From Scheffersomyces stipitis CBS 6054 (lineage: Eukaryota; Ascomycota; Pichiomycetes; Serinales; Debaryomycetaceae): a DNA stretch of 64,000 bases. How positions within the stretch are numbered: position 1 is the first letter of the stretch; every line of letters begins with the position of its first letter. Below the pieces are notes generated by a model that was not told where the DNA came from, made no database searches, and saw only the letters and a list, made by a program, of their open reading frames with translations. A program made the translations under genes and the position numbers. Location of the stretch: NCBI RefSeq assembly GCF_000209165.1, contig NC_009046.1:1302001-1366000 (forward strand), given 5' to 3'. Shown here in pieces: positions 36,653-47,449 of the stretch.

Positions 36653-38901
36653 CAATTCCTGCTATTTTTTCTGCTAAATTCGATTATGATCGTGAAAAAG
36701 TCAAAAAAGTTGATTCTCGCCGAAATGCACAAAAGAGAGCAATAAATCATCTTTAGAGACCAAATAATGCATTCTTAATGAATTTTCTTCAAATCAAGTC
36801 TTGTGTAAGCCAAGAAAACAGGATATTGACAAGTACTTGCGCGGCCACGTTGTAAAAAACTGATCTGAAGGGCCCTAAAATGCAAGACTACAAATGTCGG
36901 CAAACACCATGATTCAGAGCCATTCTTCAAAATAAAAAGTATCAATCATTCCTCCCAAAGAGTCACTATGACTGGAAATTTTCTCTGAACCCTGGTTGTT
37001 CGGGCCCGGTCCATAGAAGCTCCACTATGGAAAATTTTGAAACTTCGATTCCAAAAACTTAACTATGGTCACGTGAAAATTTTGGCCCCGATTTGGCTGC
37101 AAGTGAAGATAATGAAATGGAGTCAAACCCCTTCTCAGTAGAATTGCTAGCAAATGCACTGAGAGTGGTAAGACAGAAACCTTGTCTGATATTTAATGAT
37201 TTATCTTGTTTGTCTAGGTCAGCTGAAAAGATCAGCAAGAATATCAAATAGATAACGGGCAAGTTGGTCTTCTGAGATTTGTTCGGCAGAGTTTAGTATA
37301 TTGACACGATTATTTCCGGTTTCTGCTTCTTGGGAACCTGGGGAGTTGCTATCTACAATGTGTAGTGGCTAGCTGATGGAACATTATTTGGAGGCTCTGA
37401 AGCTGGAGGGTTTTGGTTAGGGTGCCTAGCAATGATTTTGATGGTTTGCTGAAGTTCTCAAAAAGAGATGTTCCAGTCATCAATAACATATCTGTGTTGT
37501 GTTTTTTGGCTTTTCTTTTCTTCTCCTAAACATCCTGAATGCATTAGAAGAATATTTATATACTTTTTTGTAAATAGGTTAGACATTAATAATAGATGCT
37601 TTTTGGTAAAAACAATTAGTAAAATGCGCGATGAATTTTTGTAAAATCCTTTCCAAAATTTAATTGTAAGTACCCAATTTAGAAGTATCACCGATATGTT
37701 TGCAGTTGAATTTGGTTCGAATATTGAATTCTATGAATATCACCAAATTTGACATAGTAAGGTTAAATATTAAAATAAAAAGTTCCGTAATTTTGATGTT
37801 GTCCATACCAGTTTTATACTACATACATAAAGTTCGTACCTGATTTCACAATCTAAAGATGCAAATCCTATCAAATAAAATGTGCGATCGTTTATTTGAC
37901 CAAGGTTATTTTACTATCTTCAAAAATTATCTAAGCAGGTTTCGGAATAATTGTATCTATGGCGGTAACCCTCACCTTGTACATCGCTTTAGATATACCA
38001 GACATGTAATCCTAGTAGTTCGCGATAGAATAATCGACACGTTGAAGTTTTAGCATGGCATATCTTGCAGAAAATATTTTTTATGTGGATGAAAGAACTC
38101 AGCGCGTCCAAGGGGAGGTTCCCATGGAAGAATAGCTGGAAGTATGGCTGGAAGTACGGGCAAACAAATCTAGTGCCAAGCGGCAATAGTGTACATCTGA
38201 CTGGAGAGGACGTGTATGGTATTAACTGTTGATGTCTTGTGAGACTTGCGGTAGACTAAAATGAAAATGAAAAAATTCGAGGAATTCCAGATTATCAAAC
38301 TGCTGCGAAGAAGTGAGGATTGGACTTGCCTTGAAAGACTGAAAGCAAGATCGGTCTTTACATTAAGATCAAAATCTGTGATCCACCACACACAACCCAG
38401 AAGTCCGATAAGCCTGGTTCTGGTCAGATACGCGCTTCTATCAACAGCATAGTACCTTTGGTATTTCAGAAAAAGCCACCGTCTGCAAATATGGTATAAT
38501 CGTATTGTTTGTACAGCGGCTATTTTATTTTTTTTTCCTATAATTTGCGAAGAGGTGCGTCTGAAAAAAATTAAATCGATTGAATTTTCGTGTGTGAACT
38601 ACCAAAGTTGTCGATGTTAAAAGCTCGAAATAAAATTGAATCTTTTGCGATTTGCTACCAACAGAGAACTTTTGAGCTTTCAGGAGTGCTTTTTAACTTA
38701 ACTAAAGTGGCGTATAACGTTGACCCTGTTCATCAGTCTTCTTAGTTTCCTGAAAAGAAAGCCATCCCATTTTGTGAGCTCGTAAAACACGCCAAAAAGT
38801 TCAAAGCCCACTGATAAGAATATAAGGATCCACCAAACCTACAGTTTCCATCATATATAAAGACTTATCTATCACTGTTTATTCTCGGCTACACCATCAC
38901 A
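36653..38901. other. gene-poor AT-rich region (2.2 kb)
   Basis: No intact gene. A 44-codon ORF from ATG 37118 to a TAG near 37250 (starts MESNPFSVELLANALRVV) and nearby short open pieces on the same strand (37300-37430, and a 26-codon ORF at 38054) have somewhat coding-like composition broken by stops. They could be remains of a decayed gene, but I recognise no family. A CACGTG box lies at 37071-37076. The MNN2-like TATA box TATATAA is at 38854-38860, 42 bp before the ATG at 38902. Confidence 0.5.
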
Positions 38902-41448
38902 ATGATCACCTCGCCTCGGATATCATCGCCGTTCCCGGTCATCTTGGTGGTCATGATTATGATCATCACCGTGGTAAATCTATTTTTACTCAACTCCGAT
39001 TCTGAGGATGTCATCCCTGTAGGAGTTGGCGGGGAGACGTATTTGACAGGCGGAAAGGGCAGATTACAGACTGAAATCGACCGTGTCGACCACAAGGACT
39101 ACATGCTGAATCTTGTTGGAGAAGTGAAGAAATCGAAGCAGAAGGAGCTTGTGGAACAGTTGAGAATCGCGATTGAAAAGGAGAACAAAGACAAGTTCCT
39201 CATCACTTTGAGAAACGACATCAGACACAAGTACACCGAGAAGATGAAGGAAGATCTCAAGAAGGAAATTTCTGACCAATATACCAGAAAGTACTTCAAG
39301 GACATGAAGTTGTCGTACGGCTTGTTTGAACAGTTGAGAGCAGAATACTACCACGACTTCTACTCAAACATCAAGCAGTTTGACTTCATGAAGTTGTTCA
39401 GAGAAACTAACCTTCCGGAGGTCAAGTTGCCCAAGGATTTCCCGGATCGTTTCGATGCTACGCTCGACAGATTACTCAATAAGCAGGAGTACCTCTCCAA
39501 CATTGTCAATGAGTTTTTGATAGAAAACAAGCCTTTGGCTGACGAGATGTCCGATAATGAAAAGGGAAGACCACTTGAACCCAGATTGATCAACGTTGTT
39601 CCCGAGAAGCCTTTGTCCAAGAAGGAATTGACCGACGGTCACGCCAATTTGCCCAGCGAAAAGTACAACGCATTGAAGAAGAGTCATGATGCCATGGTCA
39701 GATCCATTAAGAACTTGGAAGAACCTCCATATGAGCTAGTGAAGGGTCAGGGAATTGTCATCTACGGTGGAGGTGACAGGATCGGGTCTGCTCTTGTGAA
39801 CATCTTCCAGTTGAGAGACCAAGGCTCTGATTTACCCATTGAGTTAATTCTTGACAAAGAAGAAGAGTACGACGAACAAGTGTGTGACGAGCTTTTAGCT
39901 ATCAAATTCAAAACGAAGTGTATAGTTATGGAGTCCGCTTTTGGAAAGGAGTTGTATGAGACGATGGACTTGAAGGACTCTCAAAAGAGAGCTTTCAGTT
40001 TGCTTGTTTCAAGCTTCAACCACATCATTTCTATTGATGCGGACAACTTGGCCATCAAAAATGTCGACAACTTGATTGCTTCTGAGCCATACCTCAGTTC
40101 AAGTTTCGTCTTGTGGCCCCAAGCCTACCAACGTCAAACTTCACCTTTATTCTACGAAATTGCTCAGGTTGAACAGGGAGAAGTGTTGCGTAGAAATGGG
40201 TTGAAGAACGATATCTCGTTTTCAGATTACATTCAAAAGAATCCTGATGAGGAAATTACGTTCCATGATTTCTCTGGTTTACCATCGGCCGTCGGTGCTG
40301 ACAGCAGTCAGTTTGTATTCTCCAAGCGTCGTCATTTCAAGAGTTTCTTATTAGCTCTCTACTACAACTATTATGGTCCTCAGTTCTACTATCCGTTGAT
40401 TTACCAAGGAGCCCCAGACATGGATGACCGTGACACTTGGGCTGCTGCTTTGACTGTTATGAACGAACCTTACTACATTGCTGAACAAAAGATCGGCTAC
40501 ATTGGTACCCAAACAGATTTGAAGGATAAACCAGTGTACTTTCAAAATGATGTCCGTGACAATGTCGACTTTCTCAAGTCGTGGAAGGCCTTTATTAAGA
40601 AGGAAAATGTCGATACCCGTTTGAACCCTAATCAAGAAAATGAATACACCACTTCCTTGATACAGAAATTCCACAACTACCATCAAAAACTCATTCCTGA
40701 AGACCATGTCGACCAAGAAGGTAATATTGAGACTGTTCACAGACAGGAGAGTTTTCAATTGCCCAAACCAATGTTTGTTCATGTAAAGTCTCCAAAAATC
40801 AATCCATTCGAAAATTTCAAAGACGAAAATGCATATGTGAATCGTTTATTTGGAGCTTCAACCTCCAACTACAGAGACCTCGGACTTGTCGATTGGGAGT
40901 TGAGATTCCACACTATTTCTAAGTGGTATGCCTGTTACTCAATTACTAGTGAAAAGTTTTGGCAAAGGTTGAATTTAAACCAGAAGGAAGTTTGTGAAAA
41001 GGTCACTGGGTTCACTGAGTTGTTGAAAAAGGATTCAAAGGATAGCGATGCTACCGTGCTTTCTTACATCAAGAAAATCCATCAAATATTAAAGGATATT
41101 GATACCGAGAACCGTATGCAGCAGTTAGCGGATAACCAAAAGGAATACGAATTCAATAAGAACAAGAACAAGCTTGCTCAACAGGGTTTAATCGATGAAA
41201 ATGGAAAATTGATCCTGGAAAACCGTGAGGGACACCCTCCACTTCCGGAAGACAAGGAAGAAGAAAAACCAGAAGGGACTAAAGAAGAAACTAAAGAAGG
41301 GACTAAAGAGGAAGGCACCAAAGAAGACACTAAAGTAGACACTAAAGAAGACACTAAAGAAGAGCAAAAGAATGGTGACGCTCAACCTGCCAACAACGAT
41401 GTTGGAGTTCCATTGCCAGATGAAATCAAGGCTAAGTTTCAACAATAG
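38902..41448 (+). CDS. GT71 alpha-mannosyltransferase, MNN2/MNN5-like
   Basis: 848 residues. A type II Golgi membrane enzyme: short cytosolic start, an anchor at about 12-30 (PVILVVMIMIITVVNLFLL), then a luminal stem and catalytic domain. The GT71 core begins near residue 285 (GQGIVIYGGGDRIGSALV) and holds the DxD motif Asp379-Ala-Asp381 in IISIDADN, then FVLWPQAYQRQTSP. Family members add alpha-1,2 (Mnn2/Mnn5) or alpha-1,3 (Mnn1) mannose to cell-wall mannan; the order of motifs favours Mnn2. It is longer than S. cerevisiae Mnn2 (597) because of a charged helical stem (about 60-280) and a hydrophilic C-terminal tail with six or seven TKE(E/D)-type repeats (about 792-828). CTG-clade yeasts have several MNN2-family copies, so no specific symbol is given. 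Confidence 0.82.
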   Translation: MITSPRISSPFPVILVVMIMIITVVNLFLLNSDSEDVIPVGVGGETYLTGGKGRLQTEIDRVDHKDYMLNLVGEVKKSKQKELVEQLRIAIEKENKDKFLITLRNDIRHKYTEKMKEDLKKEISDQYTRKYFKDMKLSYGLFEQLRAEYYHDFYSNIKQFDFMKLFRETNLPEVKLPKDFPDRFDATLDRLLNKQEYLSNIVNEFLIENKPLADEMSDNEKGRPLEPRLINVVPEKPLSKKELTDGHANLPSEKYNALKKSHDAMVRSIKNLEEPPYELVKGQGIVIYGGGDRIGSALVNIFQLRDQGSDLPIELILDKEEEYDEQVCDELLAIKFKTKCIVMESAFGKELYETMDLKDSQKRAFSLLVSSFNHIISIDADNLAIKNVDNLIASEPYLSSSFVLWPQAYQRQTSPLFYEIAQVEQGEVLRRNGLKNDISFSDYIQKNPDEEITFHDFSGLPSAVGADSSQFVFSKRRHFKSFLLALYYNYYGPQFYYPLIYQGAPDMDDRDTWAAALTVMNEPYYIAEQKIGYIGTQTDLKDKPVYFQNDVRDNVDFLKSWKAFIKKENVDTRLNPNQENEYTTSLIQKFHNYHQKLIPEDHVDQEGNIETVHRQESFQLPKPMFVHVKSPKINPFENFKDENAYVNRLFGASTSNYRDLGLVDWELRFHTISKWYACYSITSEKFWQRLNLNQKEVCEKVTGFTELLKKDSKDSDATVLSYIKKIHQILKDIDTENRMQQLADNQKEYEFNKNKNKLAQQGLIDENGKLILENREGHPPLPEDKEEEKPEGTKEETKEGTKEEGTKEDTKVDTKEDTKEEQKNGDAQPANNDVGVPLPDEIKAKFQQ

Positions 41449-41712
41449 TTAGGACTAGGTTAGCACGGTCGTAGACGTGAAACAATCCTAGAAGACAACA
41501 TTTATCCGATGCTTGCCTTCATTTTGCATATTCAGTAAGTGAAGCAACAAGTAATACCTTGTTCTTCTCTATCATTCCTGATCAGAAAAACCTTTTAAGA
41601 ACATTCATATAGCCTTTGTAATACGAAGCTTCCAGAAATACAAATAACATTAATAGAAAAATCTATATATCTGTATGTACAATTGTAGAGTTGGACATCA
41701 GTTCCAACTGTA

Positions 41713-44700
41713 TTATTGATCTTCGTCGCTTGTATCCTCTGAATTGGTTTCTTCAGAGGAGCCAGATTCCAGATCCTCCAGATCATCTTCGACCTCTACT
41801 GGTTCTGCGTCTATAACCTCAATGTGAACTCTGTAGCCAAGTTCGGTGAAATATTTCTCCATTTCCTCTTCTTTCTCAGAAGGGATGCTGGAGAAAACCA
41901 AAGACAGCTCTGAATCGAACATGGGCTTGAAATACTTTTCAATGGCATAAACTACGTCATCCTTAGTTAAGGCGTTCAACTTCAGCAAAAAGAGCTTAAT
42001 GTAAGCTGGACCACGTTTTTTGAACAAATTATCACTGATCTTACTAGTAGCAGCATAGTAATTGTTACTCTCACCATTGGCCAACTCATTCACAATGGAA
42101 GCAATAGAATTTTCTATTGTGATAGCATCGACTTCGACCTTTCCCAGAGCATAATCATCTACTATGGACTTCGCAACTTCCCAAGATTTCTTAGCATCAG
42201 CACCTCTATAAACAGTGAAGCTTAACAAACCAGTTTCTATATCCCTCTTCACAGAGGCACCATAAGCCAAACCAGCTCCTCTGATACCCTTCCACAAAGG
42301 ACCCTCAACAACATTCAAGACTTCGCTAGCAAGAGCAATTTTGAAAATATCTTCATCCAAGTAGTCGTTAGGAATAGGAGTAGATGTAATCAAGTGAGTG
42401 GAATCAGCAATTGGACTAAGAACAAGGAAGGCATTCTTAGCACAGATGTGGCCTAGCTGGGATTTGAACTGGTACGATCTTGGCAACTTGTGAAAGGGAT
42501 CTGGTGAATTTTGGGGCTGTTCATATTTCTCAACAAAATCAGACCACGATGAAACTGGTCCATCCAAATTCTTGACATTTCCCAAGACAAATACCTTCAT
42601 ATTATCCAAAGTAAACAATTGCTTAATGTAAGCTTCCAAGTCGCTTTGTATACTACTAAAATTACCTCCCTCAATCATTTCTAATAAGTTCCTGTAGAAG
42701 GTTTCAGTGTGGATAGAATCTTGAGACTTTCTCAAAGATTCCTCGTTATACATATGTCTATGTTGGGACGAGTACATCATCAACTCACTGTTTCTTTTTT
42801 TGTCTGGCAATGAGTTGATAATTTTCTCTACAATGATCTTGACTCTGGATTCTTCGAATACGACATACTTGGTCACATTTAGCAACCACTGAATAGCTTT
42901 CTTGTACTTGGCTGACTCAAATTTAATTCTGATTCCTAAGAGTTCAAGGAATTGGTTTTCATAGCCGTTATCCAATTGAAATTCCAACAAGTCGTTGTTG
43001 ATTTCTGAAATCACCTTGTCGTATGGGGTATATGTTCCATCTGGAAGCTGAATGGATAACGAAAAAAGTTCTTCTACAATTGAAGTATACTTCAAGAGAT
43101 GAGGAGAGATCTTAGTAGAAGACAAGACCAAGTTAATCGTAGTGAATTGAGACTTGAAGTCTTCAAAATGGAAAAACAAAGGGAAGCTATCCTTTGGAGT
43201 GTCCCTCTTCAAAGCTTCACTGAAGTCATCATCTACATAGTTGTTTGTCTTAGGATTAAACATTCCTTCCGTAAACCCAGCTTTGTACGAAGTAGTCTCA
43301 ATGAAATCGATCTTTGAAGGGTCTGGTTTCTCATACTTGAGCAACAACTCGTCTGGAATAGGAATGTCATTCTTTTTCTGAGCTCTTTCCAATTCTTTCC
43401 CCAACTTCTTCAAGCCTTCTTCCCCATACTTAGCAATGATGTCTTTTCTCAACTTCTTGTTTCGTTTTTTGTACTCATCATTTAAGGCAGAGGATGGTTT
43501 ACCGAGAATGGAAGCAGAGTGGTTCTCAACAAACTGTTCAGAAATCAAATTGCACCACTGTTCAGTCGTCCAGTTGTAGATAACCTCATATTCGTGCAAG
43601 TCCTTGGTCCACTTCTTCAAGTCAGAGCCGTCTACATTACCATATAAGAATTCTAAGGTAGCAATGGTAGAGAATGTAGACGAGTTCTTTTCAGCTCTGG
43701 AGATGTACTTTAACTTCTGCTGTTGCACAATTTCTCTCATGTACGACAAGTCAAAATTTTCTGGTTTGACTTGACTCAAGATCAACTCCTTTAGCTTGGA
43801 ATCAGCCTCTTGCAATCGATTAGCAGGAACTCCACCTAAGGTGAAGTTGATGATGGTTCTTACAAAACTATCTGGGGAATAATCGATGTCAGTAGCAAGA
43901 GGATCTTCGATTTCTACCATATGTTTGTTAAGCAACGAGATCGGACTATCAGTAAAATAGTAGGCGATCATGTCTATAGCTACACTTTGTAAGGTATCAT
44001 TTCCATCTGGGCCAATCCACGAGATCAAGAGCTCTCCCATGGATTCGTCTTCATCTGGAAATTCGATTTCTTTAATAATTGTTTCTGACAATGGCGGATC
44101 ATGTTTAGAGTCCACAAATGGTCTCTTGTTGGGAGTATCGGGTAAGGGAGCCAATTCATTATCGAACTGAGTCATGATGTCTACAAGCTCATTTTCGTCT
44201 ATGGAGCCTGTGATGATTACGCACAAGTTGTCGGGTCTATATGAACTATCGTGGAACTTTTTGATCGTTTCTCTTGTAAGAGTAGGCAATTCTGTGGTCA
44301 AGCCCCCAGTTTCAGAAGAATAACCAGAGCTCTCAGAAAACAAAGTCTCTTGCATCTTCTGATAGGTGATGAACCACAGCTGATTCTCAATGCCTTGCAT
44401 TTCTGAGAAAACAACTCCTTTCTGCTTACCATCACCATCGATGTGGTACACTTCAGTAAGACAGGCTTCTTCGGTGATAGTAGGGCTGAGCAAGTGATCC
44501 AAGTAGATTGGCAAAAGAGTCTTGAAACCCTGCCAGCCAGCAGTGGTAAGGGTATAGACAGTCTGATCTACGGAAGTCCAGGCGTTGGTAGTTGAGTACA
44601 AACGACTTCCAAGTGTATCCAACAACCCCTTGTAGGGGTATTTGCGAGAGCCCATAAAGACCAAGTGTTCCAAAGTATGGGGACTTCCAGTATTGTTGTC

Positions 44701-44862
44701 GATTTCTGTAGCCACAGCGAAGTAACCATTGACAATAGGCGAGGGCTGGTTGATATACGTGAGTTGCAATCCAGTTCTGGAAGAGCGCCATTTAGTGATC
44801 TCCGTGGGCGAATAGTCGACTTCAAACGAAGTCTGCTTGACAAAATGGGACTTGCCTGTCAT
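41713..44862 (-). CDS. SDD3: M16 family zinc metalloprotease, Sdd3/YOL098C-like
   Basis: 1049 residues. An M16 (insulysin/pitrilysin type) metallopeptidase with the inverted zinc motif HTLEH at 62-66 and downstream acidic residues in the VVFSEMQGIEN segment. Overall length and sequence match the uncharacterised yeast protein YOL098C (SDD3) and its fungal relatives, not Ste23, Axl1 or the mitochondrial Cym1. The C-terminal 40 residues are acidic (Glu, Asp, Ser). The open frame extends ten codons further upstream to a TTG, but the first ATG is at 44862 and I use it. Substrate is unknown in the family. The 3' end converges on the GT71 gene, 264 bp away. Confidence 0.88.
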   Translation of the reverse strand: MTGKSHFVKQTSFEVDYSPTEITKWRSSRTGLQLTYINQPSPIVNGYFAVATEIDNNTGSPHTLEHLVFMGSRKYPYKGLLDTLGSRLYSTTNAWTSVDQTVYTLTTAGWQGFKTLLPIYLDHLLSPTITEEACLTEVYHIDGDGKQKGVVFSEMQGIENQLWFITYQKMQETLFSESSGYSSETGGLTTELPTLTRETIKKFHDSSYRPDNLCVIITGSIDENELVDIMTQFDNELAPLPDTPNKRPFVDSKHDPPLSETIIKEIEFPDEDESMGELLISWIGPDGNDTLQSVAIDMIAYYFTDSPISLLNKHMVEIEDPLATDIDYSPDSFVRTIINFTLGGVPANRLQEADSKLKELILSQVKPENFDLSYMREIVQQQKLKYISRAEKNSSTFSTIATLEFLYGNVDGSDLKKWTKDLHEYEVIYNWTTEQWCNLISEQFVENHSASILGKPSSALNDEYKKRNKKLRKDIIAKYGEEGLKKLGKELERAQKKNDIPIPDELLLKYEKPDPSKIDFIETTSYKAGFTEGMFNPKTNNYVDDDFSEALKRDTPKDSFPLFFHFEDFKSQFTTINLVLSSTKISPHLLKYTSIVEELFSLSIQLPDGTYTPYDKVISEINNDLLEFQLDNGYENQFLELLGIRIKFESAKYKKAIQWLLNVTKYVVFEESRVKIIVEKIINSLPDKKRNSELMMYSSQHRHMYNEESLRKSQDSIHTETFYRNLLEMIEGGNFSSIQSDLEAYIKQLFTLDNMKVFVLGNVKNLDGPVSSWSDFVEKYEQPQNSPDPFHKLPRSYQFKSQLGHICAKNAFLVLSPIADSTHLITSTPIPNDYLDEDIFKIALASEVLNVVEGPLWKGIRGAGLAYGASVKRDIETGLLSFTVYRGADAKKSWEVAKSIVDDYALGKVEVDAITIENSIASIVNELANGESNNYYAATSKISDNLFKKRGPAYIKLFLLKLNALTKDDVVYAIEKYFKPMFDSELSLVFSSIPSEKEEEMEKYFTELGYRVHIEVIDAEPVEVEDDLEDLESGSSEETNSEDTSDEDQ

Positions 44863-45712
44863 GCTGAGGGTTCTGAAAAATCTAAAAAACAATGTACTTT
44901 ATGATTCTATAGTCTATGATCTAGAAAGAAGCAATATAGCGATTATAGTCTCAATATCTCAACAAATTCAGGAATGGGAACAACTTCAAAAGTCAAACGG
45001 ACAAATAGTAATATCAATTAACAAGACTCACGGTTGAGCAAACAATCTTGAGCAGTTTTCAAGTGAAAAATTCCGATTCAAATTCTTTTGAGAAATCAAA
45101 CGACAATCAATTTTTTCCAGTGAAATGCTCCTGTAAGCGAAGTCTGTTCACAAGTTCACAAGTGACGAATCAAATCTGGCCTTTGACTTTGGTTACTGCT
45201 TCCAGTGAAAGTAGTGGAAAAGAAAGATTATTACTCTTCTCACTGAATATTTCGCCGCGATGCGACTCAGATTTGGTTGCAAGATAGAATGGTATTGATT
45301 TTATGGATTATACAAATTACGAGGAATGCCATAATATAGAAGTATATTCATATAATACAGTATTGAATAACGTACTGTAGTTTCAAACTGGAGATATCAA
45401 AGTTTTAGCTGTCCATTTTCCGTTCACTAACATCCAGTGTTCGATTTTAGACCATATACTTTAGACGGTATAAAGTGAAAATTGTAATAACTACTAGAGT
45501 ACTATTAGTGCTAGACATGGTTTAGTACAGTAGATTACAACTGGTAGTGGCAATAACATATTGCAATAGTACGTCCCATTGAGTAGCATTGATTATTGGA
45601 ATATTATAGTATAGCCATTTAGTAGCATTAAGTGAGAAGAAACTATATTGTCCACTTACTTCTAAGCTCTTGTTATATATTACATAGTATACAAATGTCC
45701 AGTAAACACACA
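44863..45712. other. intergenic region between the M16 protease and bromodomain genes
   Basis: Holds the SDD3-like promoter and the 3' flank of the bromodomain gene. AT-rich; open frames on + have no codon bias. No RNA gene seen. Confidence 0.6.
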
Positions 45713-47449
45713 TCACTTCATTTCCAGTTCAGCATCCTCAAACATCTTGAAGATGTTGTTGACCTCATTCTTCATGCTTCTTGTTAACCGCACCAAGTCC
45801 TCATCTGACTTATTGTACATCACACAGTTGGCGAACATAAGCATGATGTCTCGCTCCAACTGTTTGACCAGCAAATACTCCGGAGGTTCAACCTTCAGTT
45901 TGACCGCTTTCAAGATATTCTTTAAATCCTTAGGCTCCTTGATGACGTCATAGTACTCAGGAGCATCTCTTCTGCTGACTGGATGTAAGAATGGCAGCGA
46001 GTACCGGTGGGCCAGTATGCTATCAATTAGATTAACAGCTATATTCTGGAATCTCTTTCTTTGTGCTGTGGCTGTAGGTGAACGAGATCGTTTTCTAGAA
46101 GGTGGTTCTTGCTTTGGCTCTAAACTAACTTCTCTAGAAGATATCACTTCAGATTCGCTTTCCTGAGATGTTTCCAGATTCTGTTTAACTTGTTGGGATT
46201 CCACATTATCGACTTCTTCAACATCCTCTTCATCTTCTTCGGATACCTTTTCTTTCTCAACTTGCTCGATTTCTTCCTTGTCATCTTCCTGTTCTTCCTC
46301 TTCGTCTTCTTCTACACCTTCTTCGTCGTCTTCGTCATCGTCTTCGTCCCCCTCGCCATCATCCTCGGCTTCTTCCTTTTCTTGTTCTTCTACTTCTTTC
46401 TTCTCTTCTGCAGCTTCCTGTTCATCTTTTTCTACAACTGCAGTTTCTTCGTAGTTTTCTTGTTCTTTGTTCTCAACTTCCATCTTCTTCTGATCCTCTT
46501 GATGGTCTTCTTCTTCCACTTCATCATCATCTTCAGCCACACTTACTTCTTCTTCCTCCTCTTCTATATTAATGTCATTCACTTCATTGTCATCAAGACT
46601 CTTCAATTGTGGAGCCTCGATCTTTTCGACTTCTACAACTTCTTCCTTGGAAGCATCAGCTTCTGCTTTGTCTTCTTCATCTTCTTCATCTTCGTCTTCC
46701 TCTTCATCCTCTTCTTCACTTTCAGACTCCGAAGATGATTCCTCTTTTTCAACTTCAACGTCCTGTTTTATTTCTTGTGTTGTCTTTTCCGCGTCAGCAT
46801 GTTCGTTTTCTTCCTCAAGTTCCTTCATATTTTCATCTATTGGGTCGTTTTCTTTAACATCTTCCATCTCTACATCTTCTTTTTCTGCTTCTTTTTCTTC
46901 ATTATCATCTACCTCTTCATTTGCTTCGTCATTATCATCTTTTTCACCTTCATTTTCTGCTTCATCGTTTTCTGCTTCACTCTGTATTTCTACCTCCTTG
47001 ACTTCTGCATTCTCCAGCTTATCCAAGCCAGCTTCAGCTCTTTCTTCCAGGACATGGCTGCGAATCTTATCGATGTCGTTGATATACTTTACTAAAAGCG
47101 TAGCATAGTTGAGCGTAGCAGTAGCCACGGCTGTTTTTAAGTCAGTTTCAAAGTTGGTAGCTGTGATGATAACTTCTTCAGACGTTATAGAGACGAATTT
47201 TCCAAGAGGAACGCAGTTTTTCACTACACTAATCAATAATTCCTTGTCAAAATACGTAGTGTACTTATTGGCAGTAAATCGGGCCTTGTAGGCGGTGGCA
47301 AGTTTGTTCAAATCCAGAACGAAATTCTTGAGCTTGATTTTGACAATTGAAATCTCACCATCTCTCCCAAAATGTTTGAGGGCTTGGTTGACAGTGGCCG
47401 CCACGAGAATCACCCCGAGATCCTGACCAATACGTTCAGTTCCAGGCAT
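45713..47449 (-). CDS. Brd8/Bdc1-type bromodomain protein, putative NuA4 subunit
   Basis: 578 residues in three parts. The N-terminal 140 residues are a folded region of unknown type (GVILVAATVNQALKHFG). A very acidic low-complexity stretch (about 145-445) is mostly Glu, Asp, Lys and Val. A C-terminal bromodomain (about 465-575) contains LPFLHPV, DAPEYYDVIKEPKDL, RDIMLMFANCVMYNKSD and the acetyl-lysine-binding Asn at 546. The RDIMLMF-MYN order and the C-terminal placement fit human BRD8 and S. pombe Bdc1, which are NuA4 histone-acetyltransferase subunits, rather than Bdf1 (two bromodomains plus ET). S. cerevisiae has no obvious equivalent. The acidic repeats also create long spurious frames on the + strand. 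The start ATG is at 47449. Confidence 0.75.
   Translation of the reverse strand: MPGTERIGQDLGVILVAATVNQALKHFGRDGEISIVKIKLKNFVLDLNKLATAYKARFTANKYTTYFDKELLISVVKNCVPLGKFVSITSEEVIITATNFETDLKTAVATATLNYATLLVKYINDIDKIRSHVLEERAEAGLDKLENAEVKEVEIQSEAENDEAENEGEKDDNDEANEEVDDNEEKEAEKEDVEMEDVKENDPIDENMKELEEENEHADAEKTTQEIKQDVEVEKEESSSESESEEEDEEEDEDEEDEEDKAEADASKEEVVEVEKIEAPQLKSLDDNEVNDINIEEEEEEVSVAEDDDEVEEEDHQEDQKKMEVENKEQENYEETAVVEKDEQEAAEEKKEVEEQEKEEAEDDGEGDEDDDEDDEEGVEEDEEEEQEDDKEEIEQVEKEKVSEEDEEDVEEVDNVESQQVKQNLETSQESESEVISSREVSLEPKQEPPSRKRSRSPTATAQRKRFQNIAVNLIDSILAHRYSLPFLHPVSRRDAPEYYDVIKEPKDLKNILKAVKLKVEPPEYLLVKQLERDIMLMFANCVMYNKSDEDLVRLTRSMKNEVNNIFKMFEDAELEMK

Noticed and set aside
46190..47108. long + strand ORFs rich in Phe/Leu or Ser opposite the bromodomain gene
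   Set aside because: They mirror the Glu/Asp-rich repeats of the minus-strand gene and have no independent coding features.
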